Of a stretch of DNA of 46,486 nucleotides, positions 1-7,630 are shown piece by piece. Where the stretch lies: positions 1 to 46,486 of the forward strand of contig AUJT01000029.1 in assembly GCA_000424365.1 (NCBI GenBank), read 5' to 3'. How positions within the stretch are numbered: position 1 is the first letter of the stretch; every line of letters starts with the position of its first letter. A model generated the notes under the pieces. It was not told where the DNA came from, did no database searches, and worked only from the letters and a program-made list of their open reading frames with translations. The translations under genes and the position numbers were made by a program. This DNA comes from Lachnospiraceae bacterium NK4A144 (GTDB lineage Bacteria > Bacillota > Clostridia > Lachnospirales > Lachnospiraceae).

Positions 1-347
1 TTCATTTGCGAATGTAAAAGAAGACATGAACTTCCGAAGATATTTGTATAGAGGGACGAAGAATGTTCTGGCACAAAGTGTTATGCTTGCAATCGGATTC
101 GATATCAATAAGTTGCATCACAAAATCATGTCTGGCCGAACAGGAACCCATCTTTTTGAGCTGAAGAAAACAGCATAATTTTTGATCCTCCAAAATCGAA
201 GTTTTGAATCTGATCCGAAGTTATCTTCGGTCTATTAAGTTACTCTAAAAATATGATGTATTAGCAAAAAGGAGATGTAAGTACTCGTTTTTGAGTGCCA
301 AAAAGGGCTATCGCCCAGATGACTTAATCATCTAATGCGACAGCCCC
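1..347 (+). mobile_element. Right end of an IS1182-type insertion sequence (truncated by window edge)
   Basis: The stretch holds the C-terminus of a transposase followed by about 170 nt of non-coding end sequence. That end sequence contains a short hairpin (CCGAAG/CTTCGG, 215-230) and a larger imperfect hairpin at 305-346 whose arms are GGGCTATCGCC..AGATGA and TCATCT..GCGACAGCCC. Read inward from the right, the terminus is GGGGCTGTCGCATTAGATGA, the kind of end I associate with IS1182-family elements in Clostridia (from memory, not a search). The end is probably at 346 or 347. Directly outside it is a 12-bp perfect palindrome, ATCATATATGAT (348-359), and then the stop codon of the neighbouring membrane-protein gene at 364. 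The left end lies outside the window, so completeness and activity cannot be judged. Confidence 0.7.
2..178 (+). CDS. IS1182-family transposase, C-terminal fragment
   Basis: The last 58 codons of a transposase, open at the window's left edge. The visible part includes FRRYLYRGTKNVLAQSVMLA followed by IGFDINKLHH. This matches the usual end of IS1182-type DDE transposases, where a FRRFLLRG-like motif precedes a helix ending in a 'N-x-x-K-L' segment. The catalytic DDE residues lie upstream, outside the window. The enzyme would cut and join the ends of its own element. No internal stop or frameshift is visible in this piece, so the copy may be intact. Confidence 0.75.
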   Translation, partial: SFANVKEDMNFRRYLYRGTKNVLAQSVMLAIGFDINKLHHKIMSGRTGTHLFELKKTA

Positions 348-363
348 ATCATATATGATTATT

Positions 364-1527
364 TTATGCAAATAACTGCATAATATGAGCTGTTAAGATT
401 CCAAGAGGAGTACCTATTACATATCCAAGAAGCGCCATTAATATTCCAACAGGGACAAGTGAACCTGAATATGTTCCTGCAAGTACCGGCGCCGACGCCG
501 TTCCTCCAATATTTGCAAGTGACGCTACTGCTCCTGTAAACATATCGATTTTTAGAAGTTTTGACAGGCCCAACATTAATACGCAATGAATAGCGAGAAT
601 GATAAATCCGGTCAATATCCATGCCGGAGCATCTCCAAGCTCAAGTAAGGACGCTCTTGACGCCAGTAATGCGATCACGCAGTACAGAAGGAGGTTTGAT
701 ACTTCTGCTGACCCTGCAGTCTTTCCAAGAGGCGATACCGCTCCTACCAGTCCCAAAACTGTAATGAACAGGATCGTCCATGTCGCTTTATCAAGGAACG
801 GTACTGCACCATTAAGAGCTACACCAACATTCTGACCTATTGTTGACACTACAAGTGCTGTACCTATAAGAAGCAGCAGACTTTGAAATGTTACCGGACT
901 GGTGTTGAGTTTCGCTTCATCTTCCAAACGGTTCGATACTTCATCAAGAATAGTTGTATCTGCCTTCGTCCACTTATTGAACTTTGGTGCCAGATTTATC
1001 GCCCAAAGAAGGAACATTACCCAGATCGAATAATCTATCGAGTCTATAACCAGCGCATAACCCATGTCAGCTTCGGATATATTTAGTGCTGCCTGTACTG
1101 CGACCATATTTCCCGATCCACCAAGCCATGATCCGCAAAGAGCGCCCAGTCCCATCCAGGCATTTGCACCTATAACCCCTTTCATAAGAATGAAGGCTAC
1201 AACAAATCCTATCACTATGGTTACCGATGCTGAAAAGAATCCTATAAGCATCTTAGGTCCTAACTTGATAACCTTACGGATGTCGCACCTTAAGAGCATG
1301 GTGAATACCATTGCATAGGTCAGCGAATTCTTTAGTGCACTGTATGCCGGCTTAGTTGCTTCCATATCCCAAACCCCTAATGTACACAAAAGCATAGAGA
1401 TCAAATAGAGCAAAACAACAGCCGGTATAAACCTAAAAAACTTCCATCCTGTCTTTTTTTCGAGCGTTACAAGTACTGCCGCTAAAAAGATCAGAACTGC
1501 TACATAGGCAAAACCATCAGTAATCAT
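364..1527 (-). CDS. DUF819 (YjcL-like) integral membrane protein
   Basis: A 387-residue, very hydrophobic protein with about ten predicted membrane segments across its whole length. The family (DUF819, Bacillus YjcL type) is recognised by overall pattern, including the glycine-rich stretch GALCGSWLGGSGNMVAVQAA near residues 128-147 and the late segment with ASLANIGGTASAPVLAGTYS. A hydrophilic loop around residues 185-210 (WTKADTTILDEVSNRLEDE) splits the two halves. Members resemble transporters but the substrate is not established. The start is set by AAAGGGGG just upstream of the ATG. The gene is divergent from a dipeptide epimerase, and in Bacillus-type genomes DUF819 proteins also occur beside such epimerases, so import of a dipeptide or amino acid is a reasonable inference, no more. 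The IS terminus lies 16 bp past its stop codon. Confidence 0.85.
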   Translation of the reverse strand: MITDGFAYVAVLIFLAAVLVTLEKKTGWKFFRFIPAVVLLYLISMLLCTLGVWDMEATKPAYSALKNSLTYAMVFTMLLRCDIRKVIKLGPKMLIGFFSASVTIVIGFVVAFILMKGVIGANAWMGLGALCGSWLGGSGNMVAVQAALNISEADMGYALVIDSIDYSIWVMFLLWAINLAPKFNKWTKADTTILDEVSNRLEDEAKLNTSPVTFQSLLLLIGTALVVSTIGQNVGVALNGAVPFLDKATWTILFITVLGLVGAVSPLGKTAGSAEVSNLLLYCVIALLASRASLLELGDAPAWILTGFIILAIHCVLMLGLSKLLKIDMFTGAVASLANIGGTASAPVLAGTYSGSLVPVGILMALLGYVIGTPLGILTAHIMQLFA

Positions 1528-1601
1528 ATGAGCCCCCTTTATGAAATTTGTTTGATCTAAGCCTTCACATCAATACGTTGAAGTCTTAAATAGTTTTTAA
1601 A

Positions 1602-1630
1602 ATTATACAATACTATAGACGTTGGAACAA
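1602..1630 (-). promoter_or_regulatory. Sigma-A promoter for the DUF819 gene
   Basis: On the minus strand TTGTTC (1625-1630) is followed by a 17-nt spacer and a perfect TATAAT (1602-1607). Transcription would start near 1595, about 70 nt before the DUF819 start codon. It lies in the 167-nt gap between the divergent genes. I found no equally convincing promoter for the plus-strand epimerase. Confidence 0.65.
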
Positions 1631-1694
1631 TGAACTATGATAAAATTGTTTTGACAAAACAACAAAAATTTTTGAATTGCAGGGAGGATTGTGC

Positions 1695-2789
1695 ATGAAG
1701 ATTACCGAAGTGAGACTTGGAAAAATTTCTGTTCCTCTGCGTGTTCCATTTAAAACTGCATTACGGAGAGTTGACAGTGTCGAAGACGTGATCGTCGAGA
1801 TCGTTACAGATACAGGCCATAAAGGGTATGGTGAAGCTCCTCCTACAGGTGTAATAACCGGAGACACAACTGATGCGATCATTGGTGCAATACGTGACCA
1901 TATTTCCAAAAAGATCATCGGACTCGATATTGATAACTTTGAAGATGTGATCCAAGAAGTTCAGTCCTCTATCGTCCACAATTCATCTGCTAAGGCTGCT
2001 GTTGATATGGCTCTTTATGACCTCTACGGTCAGCTCTTCAATATTCCGGTATATAAACTTTTCGGTGGTGCGAGAAAATCAATAACCACGGACATCACGA
2101 TAAGTGTTAATGACCCTGAAACTATGGCTCATGATGCGATAAATGCTATAGAACGCGGTTATGATACTTTGAAGGTTAAAGTTGGCGTTGATCCATCACT
2201 GGATGTTTCAAGATTATCAGCCGTTCGAAATGCTGTAGGGAATAATGTTCGGATCCGGATCGATGCAAATCAGGCATGGACTCCAAAAGAAGCTGTTAGA
2301 ATTTTGAATAGCATGCAGGAAAAGGGACTTAATCTTGAACTTGTCGAACAACCTGTTAAAGCCGCTGACATTGAGGGGCTTAAGTTTGTTACCGAAAGAA
2401 GTTATGTTCCCGTACTAGCCGATGAATCGGTTTTCTCGCCAGAAGATGCCTTAAAGATAATGCAGTATCACGCTGCTGATATGATAAACATAAAACTCAT
2501 GAAATGCGGAGGTCTCTATAATGCGCTTAAGATAATAGCCGCCGCTGAAATTTATGGCATTGAATGCATGCTCGGTTGTATGCTGGAAGCAAAAATATCT
2601 GTAAATGCCGCTGTTGAACTTGCCTGCGCTAAAAAGATCATTACACGAATCGACTTAGACGGACCTGTACTTTGTTCTGAAGATCCTATTATGGGTGGTG
2701 CAGTCTTTAACGAAAAAGACATCACTGTATCAGACGCCCCCGGAATGGGTATTAAGGGAATCGAAGAAGGAAGACTTATGTATATCTAA
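1695..2789 (+). CDS. Dipeptide epimerase (L-Ala-D/L-Glu epimerase type, enolase superfamily)
   Basis: A 364-residue enolase-superfamily enzyme that would epimerise the C-terminal residue of a dipeptide such as L-Ala-D-Glu from murein peptides. The N-terminal capping domain (about 1-120) is followed by the barrel. Visible signature residues, in order, are the KVKVG lysine pair near residue 157, the metal ligands in DANQAW, VEQP and DES, the opposite-face lysine in NIKLMKCGG, and the DLDGP motif near the C-terminus, which in characterised L-Ala-D/L-Glu epimerases holds the dipeptide amino group. The DxD motif separates it from muconate-cycloisomerase relatives, but the exact dipeptide cannot be read off. 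The start is the ATG preceded by GGAGG at a 7-nt gap; an in-frame ATG 18 nt upstream precedes that site and is unlikely. It is convergent with pepD across a shared terminator. Confidence 0.88.
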   Translation: MKITEVRLGKISVPLRVPFKTALRRVDSVEDVIVEIVTDTGHKGYGEAPPTGVITGDTTDAIIGAIRDHISKKIIGLDIDNFEDVIQEVQSSIVHNSSAKAAVDMALYDLYGQLFNIPVYKLFGGARKSITTDITISVNDPETMAHDAINAIERGYDTLKVKVGVDPSLDVSRLSAVRNAVGNNVRIRIDANQAWTPKEAVRILNSMQEKGLNLELVEQPVKAADIEGLKFVTERSYVPVLADESVFSPEDALKIMQYHAADMINIKLMKCGGLYNALKIIAAAEIYGIECMLGCMLEAKISVNAAVELACAKKIITRIDLDGPVLCSEDPIMGGAVFNEKDITVSDAPGMGIKGIEEGRLMYI

Positions 2790-2792
2790 TAA

Positions 2793-2837
2793 AAAGGCTG
2801 CTGCAGAATTCTTTTCACAGAATCCGCAGCAGCCTTT
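2793..2837. terminator. Bidirectional terminator between the epimerase and pepD
   Basis: AAGGCTGCTGC at the left pairs with GCAGCAGCCTT at the right, and the inner GAATTCT/AGAATC segments extend the stem past a bulge. Each arm is flanked by an A or T run, so it can end transcripts from both convergent genes. Confidence 0.85.
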
Positions 2838-2854
2838 AAACTATATCCTTATAT

Positions 2855-4303
2855 TCAATCTTTTACAGCAAGTACTTTGAGAATGAAGTCCCATACTCTC
2901 TTTGTAGAAGAAATGCTAAGTGTTTCTTCCGGTGTATGAACGCCTGACATCTGTGGGCCAAATGAAACGGCATCTATACCATCAAGTTTATCAGAGAAAA
3001 GTCCACACTCAACGCCTGCATGTATACCCTGTACTACAGGAGTCTGTCCATACATTTCTTTCCAGATACGGACCATATCATCTCGAAGCTTTGAATCTTT
3101 TCTGTACTCCCATGCAGGATATGCACCTTCAAAAGAGTACTCAGCTCCCATATGCTCAATTATGCGCTTCATCTTTCCGATAAGAAATTCCTTAGCAGAA
3201 TTTACACTGGATCTAACCGCATAACGATAATGAACAAATCCCTCTTCTGTGCTCATTACTCCAAGATTAAGGCTTGTTTCCACCATATTCTCTACATCCG
3301 CACTCATTGCCTGAACTCCGTTAGGGAGCGCAAAGAGAAGAGACAGTGAAGTATCAAGAGACTCAGCTGTAAGCACATTCTTTGTCACTGTTGCATTTTC
3401 TGTAATAACAATATTGAATGCAGGATCCTGTACACTATATTCTTCCTTTATTTTCTGAGCTTCTGCCTCTGCTGCTTCCCTAAATGCAGCTGTATCGGAT
3501 TCGGGAACTATAAAATTCAGTTCCGAAGCACGCGGAATAGCATTGTCCTTGGATCCACCCTTCATGTAATCCAATGCAGCACCTGTCTTTTCTGTAACTG
3601 CAGCTGCTATACGTCCTGCCATGATATTGGCATTTGCTCCGCCGAGAATTATCTGTGTACCTGAATGTCCGCCTGTGAATCCCTTGAGTTCAACTCGCAT
3701 CTCAACACCGGTACGACTTTCTCTCTTGATCGCAAGCTTACTGTCTACACGTCCACCACCGGCACAGCTTGTAAGGAAAATTCCCTCATCCTCAGAGTCC
3801 ATGTTCAGCAAACGACGATTCTTCAGACCTGAAAGATCTATATGATTAGCTCCTTCCATGCCTGTTTCCTCGGATACAGTGAAGACTGCCTCAATAGATG
3901 GATGCGGTATGTCATCAGAATCCATTATAGCCAGCGCATACGCTATCGCAATTCCATCATCTCCACCAAGTGTTGTTCCCTTAGCTGTGACATTATCTCC
4001 AACAATTTCAAGCTGAAGACCTTCTTTGTCCATATCTATCGGACAACTATCTTCTTTCTCATTTACCATATCGAGGTGTCCCTGAAGGATCACTCCCGGA
4101 ACATTCTCATATCCGGGAGTTGCAGGACATTTAATGATCACATCATAAAGATCATCCTGTTCAACTTCCAGACCTCTGTCTTTTGCGAATTTAACGCAAT
4201 AGTCACTTATTGCTTTTTCATTATACGAACCATGCGGGATCATTGTCAGATCCTCAAAAAAATGAAAAACTTTCTTTGGTTCAAGCTCGTCAAGTACTCT
4301 CAT
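2855..4303 (-). CDS. pepD: Aminoacyl-histidine dipeptidase (Xaa-His dipeptidase, M20C)
   Basis: A 482-residue cytoplasmic M20C metallodipeptidase that hydrolyses Xaa-His and other dipeptides. The zinc-binding and catalytic motifs are all present: GHLDMV (His76, Asp78), GGDDG (bridging Asp near 115), SEETGM (catalytic Glu145, ligand Glu146), DSEDEG, and a late GIHAGVECG histidine region near 420. The length is normal for PepD (about 485). The start ATG has GGAGG ten bases upstream. It sits next to a dipeptide epimerase and a putative transporter, in line with peptide use. Its start codon is only 24 nt from a strong hairpin (4328-4352), which leaves little room for a promoter of its own. Confidence 0.93.
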   Translation of the reverse strand: MRVLDELEPKKVFHFFEDLTMIPHGSYNEKAISDYCVKFAKDRGLEVEQDDLYDVIIKCPATPGYENVPGVILQGHLDMVNEKEDSCPIDMDKEGLQLEIVGDNVTAKGTTLGGDDGIAIAYALAIMDSDDIPHPSIEAVFTVSEETGMEGANHIDLSGLKNRRLLNMDSEDEGIFLTSCAGGGRVDSKLAIKRESRTGVEMRVELKGFTGGHSGTQIILGGANANIMAGRIAAAVTEKTGAALDYMKGGSKDNAIPRASELNFIVPESDTAAFREAAEAEAQKIKEEYSVQDPAFNIVITENATVTKNVLTAESLDTSLSLLFALPNGVQAMSADVENMVETSLNLGVMSTEEGFVHYRYAVRSSVNSAKEFLIGKMKRIIEHMGAEYSFEGAYPAWEYRKDSKLRDDMVRIWKEMYGQTPVVQGIHAGVECGLFSDKLDGIDAVSFGPQMSGVHTPEETLSISSTKRVWDFILKVLAVKD

Positions 4304-4327
4304 TTTATTAAAACCTCCATAGAAATA

Positions 4328-4352
4328 GAGAATCCGGCGTTGCCGGATTCTC
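4328..4352 (-). terminator. Hairpin between the TPR protein gene and pepD
   Basis: A perfect 11-bp stem (GAGAATCCGGC/GCCGGATTCTC) with a 3-nt loop, followed on the minus strand by TATTTCTAT. It most likely ends the valS-fapA-TPR transcript. The weak T-run and the closeness to the pepD start suggest possible partial read-through. Confidence 0.65.
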
Positions 4353-4393
4353 CGTACACGTCACACCCACTGAATGCAGCACATCAAATGTTA

Positions 4394-5992
4394 TCACTGC
4401 CCCGCAGCCTGCTGTTGCTGTTGCTGTTGTTGTTGCTGCTGAGCTGCCGCCGCAGCTGCTGCCTCCTGTGCCTGCTGTATAGCCTGTGCCTGAAGTGCAG
4501 CCTGAAGTGCAGCCTGTTGTTCTGCTGTCGTATCAGGAGCCGTCTGATTTTGTTCCCCGGATGTATTCTCAGTATCAACATCCGCCTGACTATCATCCTC
4601 TTCACCATGATCAAGGAAGCGCTGTGCTTTTGTCTTAAATGACGAATTCGGGAACGTAGATATCAACCTGTTGAATAATTCCGTTGCTTTATCTTTATTA
4701 TCATTTTTTAGATAACTCTGAGCAAGATAATACAATGCAGAATCATTATCTTTATCAAGGTCATACGCTCTGGTCAGATTTTCGATAGCGCCATCATAAT
4801 CGCCATCATTATACTGATCTATTCCGTTAGACAGATACTGCTCAGCAGCTTTTGCGGATACGTTGCTGTCCAGGAAAGAATAAAGATTCAAAAACTGTTC
4901 TGAAACCTGGTTGCCACTAGTCGTTTTTATCTGCTCCAAATATCCGGCTGCAGTAAGTGCATCTTCCGGATCATTTATATAACTTTGCGCAGCCTGTAAA
5001 AGATAATTGTAATCCTGCATAACACCTGTAGAACCTGTATATTCTTCAAGTGAAAGCTGAGCCTCATCATTCGATTGCTGAAGAGAAGCTATCTGACGAT
5101 TTAGATCATCCATATCAGCAGACTTAGTTGTAAGTTCTTCCGAAACATCCTTTAGCTGTGTATTTATGTCAGATTTAGCTGACTGGATCCTTGCCGGAAG
5201 GATAAGGAACCACATCACCGCCATTCCAAGAACAAGACCGATCAAAATATTAAAAATCGTGTGTCTTCCAGCACGTTCCGGTCCGTTTAGTGGTTGGATT
5301 ATGGTCTCATTTCCGCTTTGATACGTTATCGCCTCTTCACGTTTTTTCTGGGGTTTTCCAATCCTTGCTTCACGCTCGGCAATTTCCTGCTTTGCTTCCT
5401 GGAGATACATCCTTATTGATGTATTTCCATTGTCGATCTGCATCGCACGTTCCAGCAGCTTTTTTGCTTTTCCGTACTCTTTATTTTTTATATAGATCAA
5501 GCCAAGCAGCTGATACGCAACCATAAGATTTCCGTTAAGAGAAATTACTTTCTTTAGCTGGATCACTGCCAGATCGAGATCACCTCTTCTTGTATATGCA
5601 AGCGCCTGATTATATTTTTTTACGGCCTGATTAACTGAATTTAAGCGGGCTTGATTATTCTGAACATCATTAATAAAGTCATCCGCGATATTTTTCTTAG
5701 GACGGATACTTTTTGACAATATCCATTCTGAAAGGGCAGCTACAACTTCGCCCATTTCAAAATAAACCAATCCCAAAAGATTTCTTGCCGGAATATTATT
5801 CTTATTGCATTTCAAACTCTGTCTGAGGCATTCTGCAGCACCGCTAAGATCCCGGACTCTCGCCCTTTCAAGACCTTCGTTATAATAGGTATTTGAAAGT
5901 CGAATGATCTTCTTATAAACTCCGACATCTGCGCCACAGGCTGTACAGAAATTATCCTCCGACAACGTACATCCGCAGTTATAGCATTTCAT
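4394..5992 (-). CDS. Membrane-anchored protein with zinc ribbon, TPR repeats on both sides of the membrane and a poly-Gln tail
   Basis: A 532-residue protein of unknown role. Order of parts: a zinc ribbon (Cys3, Cys6, Cys16, Cys19); TPR-like helical repeats (about 30-210); a basic/polar linker; one membrane segment (about 245-266, FNILIGLVLGMAVMWFLIL); a coiled coil (about 272-312); a second set of TPR-like repeats (about 325-460, clearest at 385-455, YNDGDYDGAIENLTRAYDLD); an acidic linker; then an Ala/Gln-rich tail ending in seven Ala and eleven Gln. The simplest topology puts the zinc ribbon and first TPR set in the cytoplasm and the coiled coil, second TPR set and tail outside. It is last in a run after valS, a FapA-like gene and a 49-residue protein, 19 nt after the latter. 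A cell-envelope scaffold is a guess. The Gln run mixes CAG and CAA codons. Confidence 0.85.
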   Translation of the reverse strand: MKCYNCGCTLSEDNFCTACGADVGVYKKIIRLSNTYYNEGLERARVRDLSGAAECLRQSLKCNKNNIPARNLLGLVYFEMGEVVAALSEWILSKSIRPKKNIADDFINDVQNNQARLNSVNQAVKKYNQALAYTRRGDLDLAVIQLKKVISLNGNLMVAYQLLGLIYIKNKEYGKAKKLLERAMQIDNGNTSIRMYLQEAKQEIAEREARIGKPQKKREEAITYQSGNETIIQPLNGPERAGRHTIFNILIGLVLGMAVMWFLILPARIQSAKSDINTQLKDVSEELTTKSADMDDLNRQIASLQQSNDEAQLSLEEYTGSTGVMQDYNYLLQAAQSYINDPEDALTAAGYLEQIKTTSGNQVSEQFLNLYSFLDSNVSAKAAEQYLSNGIDQYNDGDYDGAIENLTRAYDLDKDNDSALYYLAQSYLKNDNKDKATELFNRLISTFPNSSFKTKAQRFLDHGEEDDSQADVDTENTSGEQNQTAPDTTAEQQAALQAALQAQAIQQAQEAAAAAAAQQQQQQQQQQQAAGQ

Positions 5993-6011
5993 CCGTAGTC
6001 ACCTATAACCC

Positions 6012-6161
6012 TTAATCATCTTTGTCTTTTGACTTTACGCTAAGCATGGAAAACAGCAGATCCATCATATCCGTAACGTCACGATTATGAATTGCCTCTT
6101 CTGCATCCTCTACTTCAAGTGACGGATGAAACTTTTTCAATTCTTCTTCAAAATCTATCAT
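6012..6161 (-). CDS. Small acidic protein of 49 residues, unknown function
   Basis: A short reading frame that fills the gap between the FapA-like gene and the TPR gene. It begins MIDFEEELKKFHPSLEVEDA and ends in KSKDKDD; most of it should be helical (EEAIHNRDVTDMMDLLFSML forms a possible amphipathic helix). It starts 14 nt after the FapA-like stop codon, with AAAGG about 5 nt before the ATG, and ends 19 nt before the TPR gene, so the spacing is what one expects of an operon gene. I do not recognise the family. It could be a small partner of either neighbour. Without a comparison to other genomes it remains a well-supported but unproven gene. Confidence 0.65.
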   Translation of the reverse strand: MIDFEEELKKFHPSLEVEDAEEAIHNRDVTDMMDLLFSMLSVKSKDKDD

Positions 6162-6175
6162 ATTAACCTTTCTGA

Positions 6176-7588
6176 TCAAACAGCAGAAAACGGCCTTGGA
6201 TACAGATTACCGTTTCCATCCATAAAAAACTGTACTGCGCTCCTGTCTATATCAACATAGTACTGCTGATCGCCAAGATAAATCATTACTCCCATGTACG
6301 CTTTTCCACGAGCAATAACTCTGACATTCTCGGCACGATCCCTAAGATCATCAAAGTCCATAATTCTCTGCCTAAGATCGGCAACCTTTGTTTTAAGTGC
6401 AATCTTTTCGCGCATAAGGTTCTGTCGCTCTGCAACCATCAGATCATCCGCTATATCCATTCGGATATAATGATCTAATTCGTTCAGTTTTTCAGATACT
6501 TCACGCATACGTTCGCTGCTCTCACTTTCTGCCTTACAAAGACTCTGGTACTGATTTTCCATATTATCCGTAAAGCCTACTCGTATAAGAGTCTGCACAC
6601 CAACGTCATTTCCAAGATAAACACTATCAACACCCTGAATAGCCAGGATCCTTCCTCCGGTAATCGCTCCAATCTTTCCTGTAGCAGTTACCCTGCCGTT
6701 TGCAGAAATCTTTGAATTCAGAATATAGTTTGCCGAAACAGATCCACCTGTCTCAACCGTTGTATACTCTATAAAGCCTGCAAGGAGATCTCCACCGCAT
6801 TTGATCACAGCTTCACCATTGCCAAGTATACCACCCTTAACAATTATATCTCCACCTGCTGAGATAGCAGCTCCATGGAATATCCCATCTATAGTCACGC
6901 TCTTTGTAGCTGTGATATGGATGCCCGATCGAACTGTTCCATGTATCACAACATCGCCCTTAAACATGATATCCCCATGAACATTGTTGATATCCTGATA
7001 ATATTCTTTTAGACCAATGACACTTAACTTTGTATTTGTAACCTCGATCCTGCCATCCATCGTTGCAGTATATGTCAGAGTATCCTCATCATACTTGCAT
7101 CCTGACGTTACATAGGGTCGAAGATCTTTCACACGTTTTGGCGGAATCACCTTTCCCCTTACCGTCATACCGGTCTTACCCGGAACAGCAGGATGATAGA
7201 CAGCCAGTTTGTCACCGTTATTTACACATTCAATGACATTAACGCTGGTATAGTCTACCGATCCGTCTTCTCTTATCTGCGGTCTACGCTTTTTGGGATC
7301 CGTTGTATCGAAAAGATATTCATAATATCCATCTTTTCCAGGAACAGCCGGAACCCCTTCCGCAACCAGCTGCTCCATATTATAAATACGCTTCTTTGCC
7401 ATTGCAGCGATACGGGACGTATCTATGCAATCCGTTACACCTGCTTCCTCCAGCAAGCCTAGCAGGTAGTCTTTGTCATACTCTTTTCCATCTTCCGGAG
7501 GTACCAGCGTAAGAAAGACCTTCATGTCACTGTCTTTAATGACTACACGATTTTGCGGTTTCTTTTGCTCATCTAATTCTTCTAGCAT
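6176..7588 (-). CDS. FapA / DUF342 family protein
   Basis: A 470-residue member of the DUF342 (FapA, 'flagellar assembly protein A') family. The N-terminal half has the family's alpha/beta region with YHPAVPGKTGMTVRGKVIPP near 130-150. The middle (about 190-330) is a right-handed beta-helix-like stretch rich in gly-asp and val-ile (GDIMFKGDVVIHGTVRSG, TATKSVTIDGIFHG, GGDIIVKGGILGNGEAVI). A coiled coil (about 340-410) and a short beta domain close the protein. Family members are linked to flagella in some bacteria and to polar or envelope processes in others; no flagellar gene is in this window. The start has AGGGGG upstream. It follows valS by 42 nt and precedes a small acidic protein and a TPR membrane protein, with which it probably forms one operon. 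Confidence 0.85.
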   Translation of the reverse strand: MLEELDEQKKPQNRVVIKDSDMKVFLTLVPPEDGKEYDKDYLLGLLEEAGVTDCIDTSRIAAMAKKRIYNMEQLVAEGVPAVPGKDGYYEYLFDTTDPKKRRPQIREDGSVDYTSVNVIECVNNGDKLAVYHPAVPGKTGMTVRGKVIPPKRVKDLRPYVTSGCKYDEDTLTYTATMDGRIEVTNTKLSVIGLKEYYQDINNVHGDIMFKGDVVIHGTVRSGIHITATKSVTIDGIFHGAAISAGGDIIVKGGILGNGEAVIKCGGDLLAGFIEYTTVETGGSVSANYILNSKISANGRVTATGKIGAITGGRILAIQGVDSVYLGNDVGVQTLIRVGFTDNMENQYQSLCKAESESSERMREVSEKLNELDHYIRMDIADDLMVAERQNLMREKIALKTKVADLRQRIMDFDDLRDRAENVRVIARGKAYMGVMIYLGDQQYYVDIDRSAVQFFMDGNGNLYPRPFSAV

Positions 7589-7630
7589 AACCGTATCCCC
7601 CTATATAAAATTTATACCCAGTTTGCGCTT

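Noticed and set aside
3842-4642. A 266-codon plus-strand frame across the pepD/TPR gene junction
   Set aside because: The Leu-rich part is only the complement of the CAG/CAA repeat of the TPR gene; it crosses two genes and a terminator.
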